A stretch of DNA of 64,000 nt from Zygnema cylindricum (GCA_037447655.1 JBBHKE010001059.1:76976-140975), one strand, 5' to 3'; shown: positions 41,426-54,190, counted from the stretch's first letter. Notes: a model not told the origin generated them from the sequence alone. Numbers and translations are program-made.

Positions 41426-43545
41426 ATAGATTCCATTAACGTAATGTTACTTTTATGGAATTGATCATAGCAGGGATTACTTTGGTTGCGCGCAATTATA
41501 TGCCAGCTTGTCAAAGATACAACATTCTAAGTACGCATGGGTACAAGTTGAATAACGTTGAGGTTAGATTTGGCGGTCATATACGTTTGGACACCTTTGC
41601 ATAGGTGCCCAATTCGCGTAATACGCACGAAACGAACGCGCAAATAATTAGTATTCGCATCGAACTATGTTAAAAAATTAGTAAAATAAGTACCCGACTA
41701 TGTATCCATACTATTTCATACATTTACGTACCGTGTCCGTCGATTTAAGCACTTTTAGGTTTACTTGAGGGGGATTTTAATACACTTTCGTACATACAAC
41801 GAAATTTAACAAAAGTATGAAAGTAACGAACACTTCGTAAAAATAGTAAAAAAGTCCACATGTACGAACTGGACATCTATGCACCTTTGACTCGAGATAT
41901 AGTAACAACTTTTTAGAATTTTTGATGACTAATTTTTATTGTGTGCGATTAAACATGTACCACAATCTGTCCTCAGAGGAAAAGGGAGTAAAAATCTTCC
42001 TATCATATCCAAACCTTGTATTCAAAATTTCAAACAGAGATAGTTTGCGCAACACAAAAATATTGTAGTTGTTGATATCATACACTAATTCTAGACAAGA
42101 AACTGCCTTTAAGAATGACTTGTGGGATGTTTTTGCTTCCAAAACATTACAAGCTAATTAAATTTAGGAGCTTTTTCATTCATATGGTCACTAGTCATAA
42201 CCTACACTACCCAACCACCCCATGTCTACACTAAAATTGTGCACATCATATTATTGAAAGAGACACGCGCGTGAGTGCCAAATACACTAACGTGTACAGT
42301 GGAAGAAGTGTTGATAACTCAAGATTTAGCTCGAACAGGCAATGCAAGCCATATTTGAAATACACACCGATATTATTAACTCGTTCGAAGTAGACTACTA
42401 TTGTACTGTGCCTATTGACACCACGGCATAAACTGGAGAAAAACATTTTTTGTTTTTTGTACATCACTTTATTTTCCAACAACCTTACAAAAGAAATGGT
42501 AGACATGAAACCAGCTACGTAACTCATTGTACTTCGGTTATGGCTGGTAGTATAAGGCAATCTCCAACCATTTGAGATATCCTAGAGAGAAAACGACTTG
42601 GAAAAAGAAAATAGAAAATAAACTGGATAGATTCCTCATCCTCACCTTGATTAACAAAGGACGGAAATCCGCAACAAGGCAACCATCCATAACCACAACA
42701 GAAGATAAAAGAAGGATGGGAGATGACAACACCGTAATGCCACAAACGCAATGGCTTATGATAGGAAGGCTAGAAGACAAAAAAGAGAGAATTTCAAAGG
42801 TCCCTCCACTAAAACAAAACACTTTTATGTATGGTGCACACCATCCTCTTTATCACAAGATTGTAAATTACGTTTTTGCACTTTAATTATCACCTTAAGA
42901 CCACTTATGCCAACAACTACAATCGCTAGAACTAATAAGATGTACAAATGTATCTTCTAAATTTTTATTTTTTTAAACTTGGTAATAATAGTTGATAAAA
43001 GTTGAACAGAACCAAGTGAAGTGAATTCGCACATATTTCTAATCTTGATGCTTCTCTCTTTATTGACTTGTTGAAAGACTTCGAGCTTCTGGAAAAAAAC
43101 ACCATATACGCGTGTGAAGCGTGTACTATATAAAGGGTAACAATCTATAGCGTTCCCAATTTTTTTTCGCACATTATAACACGAGCGATTGTCACTCTTT
43201 CTGAGATTTAAAAAAAAAAAAAATTGCATCAAAAAATGTTACTGTAATATACCTCACAGAAGGTCTAAAACTGAATCAAACTGAATCCATGTGACAGATA
43301 CACGATACATTTCAGTCTTTGTTCCCATGTAAACAGATGGTTTACCATCGTGCTTCTTAATGAAGTCCTATTTATGTTACAAATAGTGTTCCTTCACTCC
43401 ACATAACCTGGTGCACAAAACATTTTCTTTCCATTCACAAAAGCTGACAGTCACGGCCCAGTTCCATTCAGTCAGCTGACATCCTCTCCCAATCCCTCCA
43501 TCTCCCTCCCTTTCCCTCCCTCCCTCTCCCTACCTCTCCCTCACC
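41426..43545. other. Intergenic; foldback end fragment, no gene recognised
   Basis: A fragment of the foldback arm (GGAATTGATCATAGCAGGGATTAC...) starts near 41457. The region 41570-43480 contains scattered ORFs of 60-105 codons without recognisable domains. A CT-rich tract lies at about 43480-43545, just before the LTR element. Confidence 0.4.
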
Positions 43546-43986
43546 TCTGTTGGATTATTGTCGTTTCGCGACATTTCGCGAAGCTTCATACCAACTTTAT
43601 TTGTTTGACGCGAACTGTCGCGTCATCATACAAAAAGTACGATGTCGTTTCGCGACAGTACTTTTATTTTCCGCGAGCGAAACATACTATTTCATTTCGC
43701 GTCACTTGTTTGTTTCGTGCGCAAGTGTTACATTTTGCGTGCAGGTGTGTTCGTGTGACGACTTGTGTTAAGTAAACGTTTGGAGTTTGTTGTTTCGAAG
43801 GAAGATAGCGCGTGCGCCTTCCTTCGTGGAATTTTCATTGAAGAGTGCACAGTCAGCTAGCGACAGACTTCGTCGCTACGCTAAGTTCTGCATGTCTTAT
43901 CTTGTTGTCTCTTAGTGTAGAGTAGCGAGTATATATAGGCAGCAGTGTACATGTGCAGAGTATTAATTAATCAACCAATCAATCAT

Positions 43987-44326
43987 AGAGACAAGAGACA
44001 TCCTTCATCCATTAATGCAAGAATAACAGTTCTTAAATTGTCAAGTGAGACAAGGAATAGAATTTGTCTTTATTAGAGAAAGTCTTTTGTAACACTGTCC
44101 TAAAAGAACCATTTATTAAAGCTACGGCTTTCCTACAATTCTATTTTGTATCTTTGCCTACTTTATCTGTTTGCTAATTATATCCCTCCCTAATCTTTCC
44201 TATCTCTCTTGTCCAAATACTTTGTGACTCCCTAAGCCCCTCTGCGTGTATTGACCTGTGGCTGGTCAAAGCTATCCGTGATTACGATGAACTCTCCTCG
44301 TTAGTTCAGATGACTGACCCAGAGCG
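43987..44326 (+). repeat. 5' LTR (R-U5 part) of element B
   Basis: This is a direct repeat of 55325-55664 with scattered substitutions. It begins GAGACAAGAGACATCCTTCA and ends near the ACC(A/G)A(A)GCG junction. Confidence 0.7.
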
Positions 44327-44568
44327 TTAGGTTATTGGCCCACCCATATGGGGCCCAAAGGAGTTCGGAATTCTGGAACAAGAGAGCGACGGCAATCCCG
44401 ACACCGCTGTGAGTAGAGGAGGAGAACTGGGTAGATCTGCAACGAAAATACGAACAGAAGGTGACGAGAGAAGGTGCAACAGGTCAGACTCACGCATTGG
44501 ATGCGAGTGAAGGGGGAGACTAGGAGAATAAACTCCAAGGACTCAGGGAAAAGCTAGACAAGACACCT

Positions 44569-44796
44569 GTGAAACCAACCATGGTAGAAAAAACTAGACT
44601 GCTACGGAGACTCTCACACACACCATACGATGAAACGATGTCAATGTCAGAAAATATTTCCCACTACTCTGAAAACCTAGCCAAGGTTGAATTAGTAGAA
44701 ATTAACCTTCCTACACAAACGAAAATCTCAATGTTTCTCATGTCACTTCCCCATATATTCGAACCGGTTCTCACCTCATTAGAGAGCCTTAGATAA
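44569..44796 (+). pseudogene. Element B gag remnant
   Basis: This is a short frame with the UBN2-type gag pattern: KTRLLRRLSHTPYDETMSMS, then LAKVELVEINLPTQTKISMF, then LMSLPHIFEPVLTSLESL. The last part matches the LLMLSLPVEYKPILTWL segment of Copia-1 gag. The N-terminal half of gag is missing. A TAA ends it before the next hydrophilic ORF. Confidence 0.55.
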
Positions 44797-44802
44797 GAGT
44801 AG

Positions 44803-45714
44803 TTGAAGTGGGAGGACGTGATTAAGATGCTGATCACTGCAGTAGGCTCCACCGAGGTGGTGATGCCCGGAAAGGCCTCCAAGAAGGAGCCTGACATCAA
44901 AGGGAAGAGTGGTCAGAAGTCTGATCAACTAGGTGATAGGGTAGAGACAAAGAAGACAAGTCAGAACCCAAATCACATGGATTCTGCATGCAAAGCAAGC
45001 ATCCAGATCACAAGCGGAGACGATCAAAGTAGAGAGGAGAGAGGTAGATCGGATGACGGCAAAAGAGAGGATAACCAAGAAAGAAAGACCTCTTATGACC
45101 TCATCACAGACCACACTCCAGACTGCACCATGATCCCCAACGCAAGCCTCCCCCTGCCAACAGATGCCAAAGAAGGAGAAGGTCTGCCTCGATGGCAGAA
45201 AGGAGACTGCACCAGGATCCCGAACGCAAGCCTCCCCCCGCCAACAAATGCCAAAGAAGGAGAAGGTCTGCCTCGATGGCAGAAAAGAGGAGAGCACGAA
45301 CTTACCGAGTTTGGGGAGCCATCCGAGGAGATTCGCCGAGAGAATCAGCAAAGAGAGACTAATACAATCTCCTCTTTGCAGGAAACCCAAGAGGAGTCGC
45401 CAATGCACCCTGCCGCATGCAACGTCAATACATCTGCAGATCCCGAAGTTCAAAGCACCAACGGATGGGACGCCATCCTGCCAAAGACAAAGGAAGCAAT
45501 CACTAAGGACGAGGAAGTGATCAGAAATAACGACAAGTACGACAACGAAGTTGAGATCCCTCACACAGAGAACCGAAGCGACAAACAGGTGTGCTACGCG
45601 GTTAGATCAACAAAGGTTGCAACGACAACGACAGGGAACAATCATGGCTCATGCAAGACGAGCACCAACGGCTCAAAGATGAGCACTCACAGAAACAAAG
45701 ACAACAAAATGTAG
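44803..45714 (+). CDS. Element B hydrophilic ORF, 5' part
   Basis: A 303-codon open frame is rich in Lys, Glu, Asp, Ser and Asn. It contains two direct repeats of a CT(M/R)IPNASLP-P-(T)-AKEGEGLPRWQK module (about 45125-45290) and no zinc knuckle or enzyme domain. It ends at TAG 45712-45714. The frame stays open beyond that stop up to the nested insertion at 45763, and the sequence on the far side of the insertion (from 52001) continues in the same frame. Function unknown; it may be a degenerate gag extension or captured sequence. Confidence 0.4.
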   Translation: MKWEDVIKMLITAVGSTEVVMPGKASKKEPDIKGKSGQKSDQLGDRVETKKTSQNPNHMDSACKASIQITSGDDQSREERGRSDDGKREDNQERKTSYDLITDHTPDCTMIPNASLPLPTDAKEGEGLPRWQKGDCTRIPNASLPPPTNAKEGEGLPRWQKRGEHELTEFGEPSEEIRRENQQRETNTISSLQETQEESPMHPAACNVNTSADPEVQSTNGWDAILPKTKEAITKDEEVIRNNDKYDNEVEIPHTENRSDKQVCYAVRSTKVATTTTGNNHGSCKTSTNGSKMSTHRNKDNKM

Positions 45715-45762
45715 GAACTTTCACGTCAGAGGGAGACAATAGAGAGCCTCTCACCTCAGGAG

Positions 45763-46602
45763 TGTTGTTTTGGAAAGCTTTAGTCCTCTCTATGCCTCGA
45801 GTGTGAGGGAGAGAGAGTTTCACGAATTAGCATATGTTTGGTTGTAAGTTCGTTTCATTACACACCAAAATTGATGTTCCACTAGATCGGTAGGGAGTAC
45901 ACCTTTGTATACACTCCCGGGACACAAGTCACTACAAGAAAGAGGACACTCCAGAATATCCGATTGTTTGTGCATATATACACTTGAGGACAAAATGGCA
46001 CATGGAGATTTGTCTACGGTGCCGAATGTGATATGTACGCGGCTGAGGGAGACCGCCGACAAATACTGGTCCGTGTGAGCCACATACACGACAAATGACG
46101 TGGCATATAGAATCCTACTCCTTTGTAAATATCTAGTTAAGTAGATTTTTGTCTTTGTGTGGTTAGTTGATTAGTAAAGGAATCTTTTTGTATGACGTAC
46201 CTTGTTCGGTTCAAGCCGGAGGTATTTATTGTACGGCTGGTATGCCTCCGTACGTTCAGCAGCATAGGCTTCGGTGTATATTAGTAGGACTTAGATAACT
46301 TTGAAGGTATGAACATTTTGTAGTCAAAAACTGTACAGCCTGTTTTTGGCATTTTCATCTGTGGATATCTCACAGATCTGTCAGCAAAATTACCTGTAAT
46401 TTTGTGTGTATGTTCATCTTGATATTATCTAAACTGTGGTAGATTTTCAGAGCTATTGTGTCTCTGGTTTGGGTTTTATCAACTGTTGAAGTTGCTGTTT
46501 TTCAGACCGGTTTTTGTGAAAGTTTCTTGCTTGGTTTGGTTCCGAGATGACTACACCGGCATCCTCATTGTCTTCGGTTCCGGCTTTTATTCCAGAACAA
46601 CA
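45763..46602 (+). repeat. 5' LTR of Copia-N (840 bp)
   Basis: This is defined by the TGTTG...CAACA ends and the AGGAG duplication. The gag start codon at 46547 lies inside it, so the last 56 bases of the LTR are also coding. No typical methionine-tRNA primer-binding site follows; the next bases are GGTTTTTGGCCCACC. Confidence 0.85.
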
Positions 46603-47308
46603 GGTTTTTGGCCCACCTTCACGAATTCCGGTTTTTGATTGGAGAGAATATTTGTATTGGGCAGATCTTGTAAGGTCTTATTTTGTAAAAGTGAAACTTT
46701 TTGATAATGTTAATGGATCTATTGTAGAAACTGATGTAAACTATGATCAAAAGAATGAGCACGCTCTTCATTTGATAAAATTAATGATATCTAAGGAGCT
46801 ACATATGACATACATTCAGGCTTCTAAAGCATCAAAGATTTGGGATGCTTTGAAAAAGACATATTCTAGGGCTAATGCACAACATGAGATTATAACTGTT
46901 GGGTAGATCTGGGAATATAAGTATACAGGCGGAATCATGGTAGAATATTGCAATAAATTCAGACTTCTAGTTGCAGAAAATGCATGTTCAGGTGGTTCAT
47001 TTCCTGAGTATCACCAAGCAATGATTTTAGTGAGGGGGCTTCCTAGTGAGTATAAAGGTGCCTATGACGAAATGAAAAAATTGGATAAGACACAGTGGAA
47101 TCTAGCTACAGCTATAGAGTATGTGCTAGAAGAAGAAGCGAATCAGGTGGCATTTAATTTTGGAAAGCCAGCTATAGCTTTCAATGCTCAATTTCAGAGA
47201 GATAATAGATTTCAAGGAAATCAGTCCTTTCAGCAATATGAACGGTGTGTCTATTGCTATAACAATGGTCATTTGTATAAGTTTTGTCCCTTGTATATAA
47301 AAGCGTTT
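46547..47308 (+). pseudogene. Copia-N gag
   Basis: Gag begins within the LTR and continues as FDWREYLYWADLVRSYFVKV, a typical gag opening. A TAG at 46904-46906 and a frame change split it. The second part has YCNKFRLLVAEN and MILVRGLPSEYKGAYDEM and a zinc knuckle CVYCYNNGHLYKFC (CX2CX4HX4C). Nucleocapsid RNA binding is the family function. Inactive as it stands. Confidence 0.75.
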
Positions 47309-49278
47309 GAAACAGGTTTTTACCGCAAAGGATGGAAGGTGAGAGGAGCTCCATTAACACCGAAACCTCCGAGCAAAACCGCAGCTTTTTCAGTGGAGGA
47401 AGAGGAACCGGTGAAAGAGATGGAGAAGGAGAAATCAGAGGTTGTTAGTTTTCCTAAAACTGACGACACCGAGTTCTTTACTATGGCAAAGATGATGGAG
47501 GGAGAGAAAGATCTCGGGTGGATTATAGACTCCGGAAGTTCCTCCCATATGTGTTGGAACAAATCTTATTTCAAGGATATGACACCTATCCCTACTCGTC
47601 AAATCTTTTATACTTGTGGTGCCACGGTGGAAGCTAATGCTAAGGGTAGCATAGATCTCAATTGTGAGATAGATGGCAAAGGTGTAAAAAGAACTTTGCA
47701 TGATGTGTTATATGTGCCTAAATTTAAGAAAAAATTGTTTTCTACATCAGTTGTACAGTGTAAAGGTTTTGATGTTCTTCAGAGCAAAGGCAAAAAGACA
47801 GTAAGCAAGGATGGGAGAGTAGCCATAGTGGGAACTAGAGGCCCAAACATGTTGTATCGGATGGACCCTGGTTAATAAAGTTGATTTTGTGTACTCCAGT
47901 GTCCTTTCTGAAAATGTTTTGTGGCATAAAAGGCTTGGGCATGTTCATAATGAGAGGCTTGAAAAGATGGTGAAGACTAATATGATAGAAGGTGTCAAGC
48001 TTGGTGAAAAGGAATCCCATATTTGTGATGGTTGTGCTCTAGGAAAGCTTCATAAGCTTCCCTTACCACAGGCTTCAGATTATCGAGCAAAGGATCTTCT
48101 CAGCCTTATCCACTCGGATGTATGGGGACCGGCCAAAGTTCCTTCCCTTGGTGGAAGGAAATACCTTGTTACCTTCACTGATGACCACTCACGTTTCAGC
48201 CGAGTTACTTTATGAAGGAGAAGAGCGAGGTCTTCACACATTCAAGCATTTCCGGATCTGGGCGGAGAAACTTCACGGAAAATCGATCCTTACTTTGCGA
48301 TCTGACAACGGTGGAGAGTATGTATCAAATGTGCTTGTTGAATGCTTGAAAGAAAATGGAATTTCTCATGAGTTTATTGTTCCTTACACTCCGGAACAGA
48401 ATGGTGTGGGTGAAAGACTTAATAGGACCTTGACTGAATGTGCTATGTCTATGATGATGGATAAAGGTGTAGATCCGAAATTATGGGGGGAAGCTTTTCA
48501 GTGTGCTTCTTACATTAGAAATAGAATAGAAACCAGATCTGTGAAGGATAAAACACCTAATGAAATGTGGACAGGAAGAAAGCCGAATGTTAGTCACTTT
48601 AGATTATTTGGAAGTAAGTGTTTTATGTTGGATAACCTTCCAAATTGGAAATTAAGTCTGAAATCTGTACCTGGGATATTTTTGGGCTATGATGATGAGT
48701 TCGTAGGATATAGAGTGTATTATCCTCAGAAAAATACAATTCAGATTGCTAGGAATATTCAGATCAAAGCAGAAAGTCAATCTGTTGATGTTTTTAGCAT
48801 GAATGAGGCGGAAAAGGCAGAAAAATTACACGAATATGTCATCCTTGAGCAGATTCTTTTCAAGCAAACAACGGTTTCTTCCTCTAAATCTGACCTACCA
48901 CATGTTTTGGGGCTGCCTGATCCACCTACTATTGCAACTACTACCGGACCAACTCCTCCTCCTCCTCCTCCTCCTCCTCCTCCTCCAAGATTGCGTCGGG
49001 AACCAACAATTCTCGCTTCAGATTTTCCGGGGGGAAGAAGACAAAGTAGCCGGTTGAGAGGTGACCGAGTGGATCATGCTTATTCTTCAATCACAGGGGA
49101 TCCTCTTACCATTCAAGAAGCTTTCTCCGTTCCGGAAAAAGATCTGTGGATTGCTGCGGCGAATGACGAGATAAAGTCAATTATGAAGGCTGAAACTTGG
49201 GAGCTAGTGGAACTTCCACCGGATCAAAAAGCGATTGGTTGTAAGTGGGTATTCAAGTTAAAACTCAATCCTGATTAA
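47309..49278 (+). pseudogene. Copia-N protease and integrase
   Basis: The protease active site WIIDSGSSSHMC is intact at about 47518. The integrase zinc-binding part has H at HKRLGH and HNERL, then CDGCALGK. The core has D in IHSDVWGP, D in RSDNGGEYVS and E in QNGVGERLNRT, all conserved. The C-terminal FRLFGSKCFML and the GxR-type linker follow. Frameshifts fall between protease and integrase (near 47880) and within the core (near 48215). A proline run is encoded by a (TCC)n stretch at 48952-48987. Confidence 0.8.
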
Positions 49279-51114
49279 TACCATTGAGCGATATAAGGCT
49301 AGGCTTGTTGCTAAGGGGTATAGCCAGAAAGAGGGCATTGATTATGAAGAGACGTTCCCACCTGTAGTTCGTTTTCCTACTGTTAGGATTCTCTTATCTT
49401 TAGCAGCAATAGAAAATATAGAATTGCATCAAATGGATGTGAAAACAACTTTCTTTCATGGGGATTTGGAGGAAGTTATATATATAAAGCAACCAGAGGG
49501 ATATGTAGAAAAAGGGAAAGAAAATATGGTTTGTAAATTGTTGAAGTCCCTTTATGGTCTGAAGCAGGCTCCACGATAGTGGAACCTAAAACTGGATGAT
49601 TTTTTGACAAATCTTGGCTTTACTAGAATCAGTTCAGATCATTTAGTTTATGTAATGGAAGGGGAAGATGGAGTGATATATATTGCTGTTTATGTTGATG
49701 ATTTGTTGTTGCTAAGCAAATCCATTAATAAAATTAACAAAATAAAAACAGCTCTAAATTCCCGGTTCGAAATGAAAGATTTAGGGGAGGCTAAGTATAT
49801 TATGGGAATTCAGGTAGAAAGGGATAGAAAACAAAGACTAATTTATTTGACACAGAAAGAAGCCATTGGAAACATGCTTGAAAGGTTCGGCATGTCAGAG
49901 GCAAAGGGAAGTGCTACTCCCATGGAGTTCAGACAGAAAATAAAAGCAACCAGAGGGATATGTAGAAAAAGGGAAAGAAAATATGGTTTGTAAATTGTTG
50001 AAGTCCCTTTATGGTCTGAAGCAGGCTCCACGATAGTGGAACCTAAAACTGGATGATTTTTTGACAAATCTTGGCTTTACTAGAATCAGTTCAGATCATT
50101 TAGTTTATGTAATGGAAGGGGAAGATGGAGTGATATATATTGCTGTTTATGTTGATGATTTGTTGTTGCTAAGCAAATCCATTAATAAAATTAACAAAAT
50201 AAAAACAGCTCTAAATTCCCGGTTCGAAATGAAAGATTTAGGGGAGGCTAAGTATATTATGGGAATTCAGGTAGAAAGGGATAGAAAACAAAGACTAATT
50301 TATTTGACACAGAAAGAAGCCATTGGAAACATGCTTGAAAGGTTCGGCATGTCAGAGGCAAAGGGAAGTGCTACTCCCATGGAGTTCAGACAGAAAATAA
50401 AAGCGAAAGAATTAGATGGTGGGGTTGTGATTGATGACTCTTTGGAGTCAGGGGAGGCAGATTTTATGTCCTCCATTCCTTACAGGTAGATAGTCAGAAG
50501 CCTCATCTACTTCATGAACTGTACCCGTCCGGAGATTGTAGCAGCTGTTGGAGCCTTAAGCCGAAGTTTGCAAAATCCAAAGAAGTCAGACTGGGAGGCG
50601 GCAAAGAGAGTTCTTCGATACCTTGCAGGAACTCGAAACCTCCGACTCTCTCTCGGTGGAGAGGAAGTAAAAATTCAGACATGGAGCGATGCGAGCTATG
50701 GAGATATGCCAAGCCGACGCTCTACTAGTGGATACATTTTGAATATTGGAAGTGGGACATGCTGCTGGAGCAGCAAATTTCAGAAGGTGACAGCTCAGTC
50801 TACTATGGAGGCTGAGTACATGGCGGCTAGCACAGCCGTCAAAGAGCTACTTTGGGTAAAGTCTCTCCTTCAAGAGCTTTTGTTTATGCAATCTGGACCT
50901 CACGTAGTGTGGTGTGACAATCAGGCTGCCATTGCTATTGCATCTAACCCTAGCCATCACTTTAAGAGCAAACACATTGATATCAAGCTACACTTTGTGA
51001 GAGAGAAGGTTATGGGAAGAGTTCTGAAACTCAGTTATTTGCTGACATGATGACTAAACCCTTGCGCGCACCTAAATTAAATTTTTGCAAAGAGGCATGT
51101 GGCTTAAGTGGCTA
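49279..51114 (+). pseudogene. Copia-N reverse transcriptase and RNase H
   Basis: The RT contains [67 protein letters not shown], then a TAG where Gln is expected (PR-Q-W), then AVYVDDLLLLS. The polymerase YVDD segment occurs twice because of the 457-bp duplication. RNase H follows with MNCTRPEIVAAVGALSRSLQ, DASYGDMPSRRSTSGY, STMEAEYMAAS and a K-HIDIK-HF-RE segment. It ends near GLSG at TAG about 51112. Several frameshifts are present. Confidence 0.8.
49487..50400 (+). repeat. 457-bp tandem duplication inside Copia-N RT
   Basis: The first copy is 49487-49943 and the second 49944-50400. They appear identical, including the TAG at PR-Q-W. The junction shares AAGC microhomology. The length is not a multiple of three, so it shifts the frame. 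Confidence 0.85.
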
Positions 51115-51138
51115 GGAGAGTCTAAAGCTTTAGGGGAG

Positions 51139-51995
51139 TGTTGTTTTGGAAAGCTTTAGTCCTCTCTATGCCTCGAGTGTGAGGGAGAGAGAGTTTCACG
51201 ACTTAGCATATGTTTGGTTGTAAGTTCGTTTCATTACACACCAGAATTTATGTTCCACTAGATCGGTAGGGAGTACACATTTGTATACACTCCCGAGACT
51301 CAAGTCACTACAAGAAAGAAGTCACTACAAGAAAGAAGACACTCCAGAATATCCGATTGTTTGTGGATAGATACACTTGAGGATAAAATGGCACATGGAG
51401 ATTTGTCTACGGTGCCGAATGTGATATGTACGCGGCTGAGGGAGACCACCGACAAATGCTGGTCCGTGTGAACCACATACACGACAAATGACGTGGCATA
51501 TAGAATCCTACTCTTTTGTAAATATCTAGTTAAGTAGATTTTTGTCTTTGTGTGGTTAGTTGATTAGTAAAGGAATCTTTTTGTGTGACGTACCTTGTTT
51601 GGTTCGAGCCGTAGGTATTTATTGTACGGCTGGTATGCCTCCGTACGTTCAGCAGCATAGGCTTCAGTGTATATTAGTAGGACTTAGATAACTTTGAAGG
51701 CATGAACATTTTGTAGTAAAAAACTGTACAGCCTGTTTTTGGTATTGTCATCTGTGGATATCTCAGAGATCTGTTGGCAGAATGTTTTGTAATTTTGTGT
51801 GTGTGTTCATCCTGAAATTATCTACTATGTGGTAGATTTGCAGAGCTATTGTGTCTCTGGTTTGGGTTTTATCAACTGTTGAAGTTGCTGTTTTTCAGAC
51901 CGGTTTTTGTGAAAGTTTCTTGCTTGGTTTGGTTCCGAGATGACTACACCGGCATCCTTATCGTCTTCGGTTCCGGCTGTTATCTCAGAACAACA
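51139..51995 (+). repeat. 3' LTR of Copia-N (857 bp)
   Basis: This matches the 5' LTR with few substitutions and carries an extra 17-base duplication (GTCACTACAAGAAAGAA) near 51305-51340. Confidence 0.85.
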
Positions 51996-52000
51996 AGGAG

Positions 52001-54190
52001 GACATCAGCGGGAGATCTTACCAAAAGGGAGTTGAAAGTCAGGTGTTGCAGAAAGACACCACGCTTCAGGTGTCACCGGATGGCATCACATCGAGTAGTT
52101 TCGCCTCAGAATGGCTGGAAACCACGACAAAGGAAATCTACGGAGAGATCACAGAGAGTGCTCCAAATCAAATAAGTACTTTATCATCAACAATCTGCAA
52201 GGAGGACGAGACAAATGTCCTGCAAGAAAACGCCACAATGATCGCCAGTCACGCAAAGCAAATGGAGACAGATTCCACATTAACAATGCACGTTGATACA
52301 GGAAATCAAGCGACAAAGGACTGTAGCACCAGCGAACAAGAAGTTCAAAATATTGCAGGTGTACGGGACACGACATCAACAAACGGAAGGAATCAAATGC
52401 ATTTCAAAGAGGAAGAAAAAGGGGAAGTAGACTCAGAACCATACCTTAAGAATCCTGTAAAAGCGAGAGGCAATCCCAAGCGAGATGACAATAGAGGTGG
52501 TGGTAGAGAGAGAACCAAAAATACCCTCTCGGTCATCGTCGCGCTAGGTCGCACGGACAGTGTCCTAGGAACTAGCTCAAATGACAAGATAGTCCAAGAT
52601 CTGCATAGAGAGAGAGAGATCGAAAATCAGTTTTATGATAGTAAAACTCATGCAAAAAGTGGAAAAATGGCAGAAAGAACCCGAAGGTAGCAAACCACAT
52701 GCTCGATATCTCACAAAACCCAAGAGTCAAGGGGACTTAGACAGCGGAAGCATTAGTGAGCAAGGTGTAGAGAGAAGACAGAAAAAGAAAGAAAAACATA
52801 ACATAGAAAAGAAAGAAATGAAGATGTAAAACAGTGGGAGAAAGGAGAAAGAATCAAAAGATAAAGGAGTGAATTCACTAACCTGCAGATACACCACCGG
52901 AAGTGCAGATGACGAGGTCGGCCTAGACCACCACCTCCACTCTCGAATACCCACCTCTATCAATGGGAGGAAGATTGTTTCGGCATTCGAATTTCAGAAA
53001 AATCTGTCAAAAACGCCACAGGAGAAAGCAATAACAGTTAGTGAGTCGGCGAAATTGGTGTCCACTTTGACACAAACGCCAAGAGAAAACAAAGAGGATC
53101 AAGAAGGACTCAAGCACGAGCCCGATCACGAGTACAAAGAAAACACTATCAATTTTGAGAATCTTGGAGCATTTAGGTCAATCAGAAGGACGAATGTCCC
53201 AAAAGCGGCAAACGGTGTCTTACCTCAAGCACGGAGGACATGGCAGAAAAAGATGGAGAGCGTACAGAAGCCATTCGGCTCTCCTAATGCCTCATCCCTT
53301 GAGATGGAGGAAGTGGACCTGCATAGAGAAGTCCACGAGTGACATCGGCTTTCCTAATGCCTCATCCCTTGGAGATGGAGGAAGTGGACCTGCATAGAAA
53401 AGTCCACGAGTGACATCAGATGTCAAAATCAGCAAACCCAAAAAATCTGCCACAACTCAATCAAGTGGAGAAGATTGGAGGTCAAGAGGTAAAAAATCAA
53501 GAAAACTCTCAGTGCAGATTTTCCGCATGCAAAAGAGCCAAGGAATGCAAGCCTAAGGAGAGGATTAGTTGAGAAATCACCTTACAGTTTAGAGATAGTG
53601 GGAGATTCCGGATCTCCACCACTACGTACTCCACAGAAATCCATCAAGTTCACCATCAAATCTGCGATCACGAAAGTCCAAATGTCAAACCAGATGCTAG
53701 AGGAGGTCAAAGAGGATAAAGGAGTGTTAAAGTACGAATCATTTAGAGATGCGTTGCTGGGAAATTTCACTGGAAGAGAAACAATCAAGCAAGCAGCCAA
53801 GGAAGGAGTAAGTTACACTCACCTTGAGAAGGAAGAAAATCCGGAGAGCCGGCCCTGATTCATCCACATTCGAGTCCATGCGCCAAGCAAGTGCAGATGG
53901 AGCGTCCACCCATAAAGAACACAGCGGAACGTGTGGAGGAGCAAGAGGAAGAAATCCTAACCCTAATTCCTAACCCCACCTCAATGTCCATTTTCAGCAC
54001 GACGGCTTCGAAAGGAAACAAAGGAAGGAAGAGAGGAGGTGTAGCTTCGGCAAGGAAGCTTAAGGAGAGGAGGAAAGTGCGAAAGGAAACGCTAAGGGGA
54101 GCACGAGAACTTAGAGAGGAGGAGAGGGGCGAACAGATAGCAGACAGGGAAAATTGGGAAATTATCCTAACCCTAGAAAAGTTGGCATAA
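52001..54190 (+). pseudogene. Element B hydrophilic ORFs, 3' part
   Basis: This is a series of charged frames (52043-52690, 52635-52829, 52869-53342, 53598-53858 and 53891-54190) rich in Lys, Glu and Ser, broken by single stops (for example TAA after EMKM near 52827) and small frameshifts. A direct duplication of about 70 bases lies at 53270-53410 (TCCTAATGCCTCATCCCTT...GTCCACGAGTGACATC). No enzyme domain is visible. It is the continuation of the ORF that Copia-N interrupted. Confidence 0.45.

Larger units (their letters stand above)
45763..51995 (+). mobile_element. Copia-N, complete Ty1/copia element nested in element B
   Basis: LTRs lie at 45763-46602 and 51139-51995 and start TGTTG and end CAACA. 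The target duplication AGGAG lies at 45758-45762 and 51996-52000. A polypurine tract (TTAGGGGAG) precedes the 3' LTR. Gag, protease, integrase, reverse transcriptase and RNase H are all present, but frameshifts, stops and a 457-bp internal duplication inactivate it. Confidence 0.9.
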
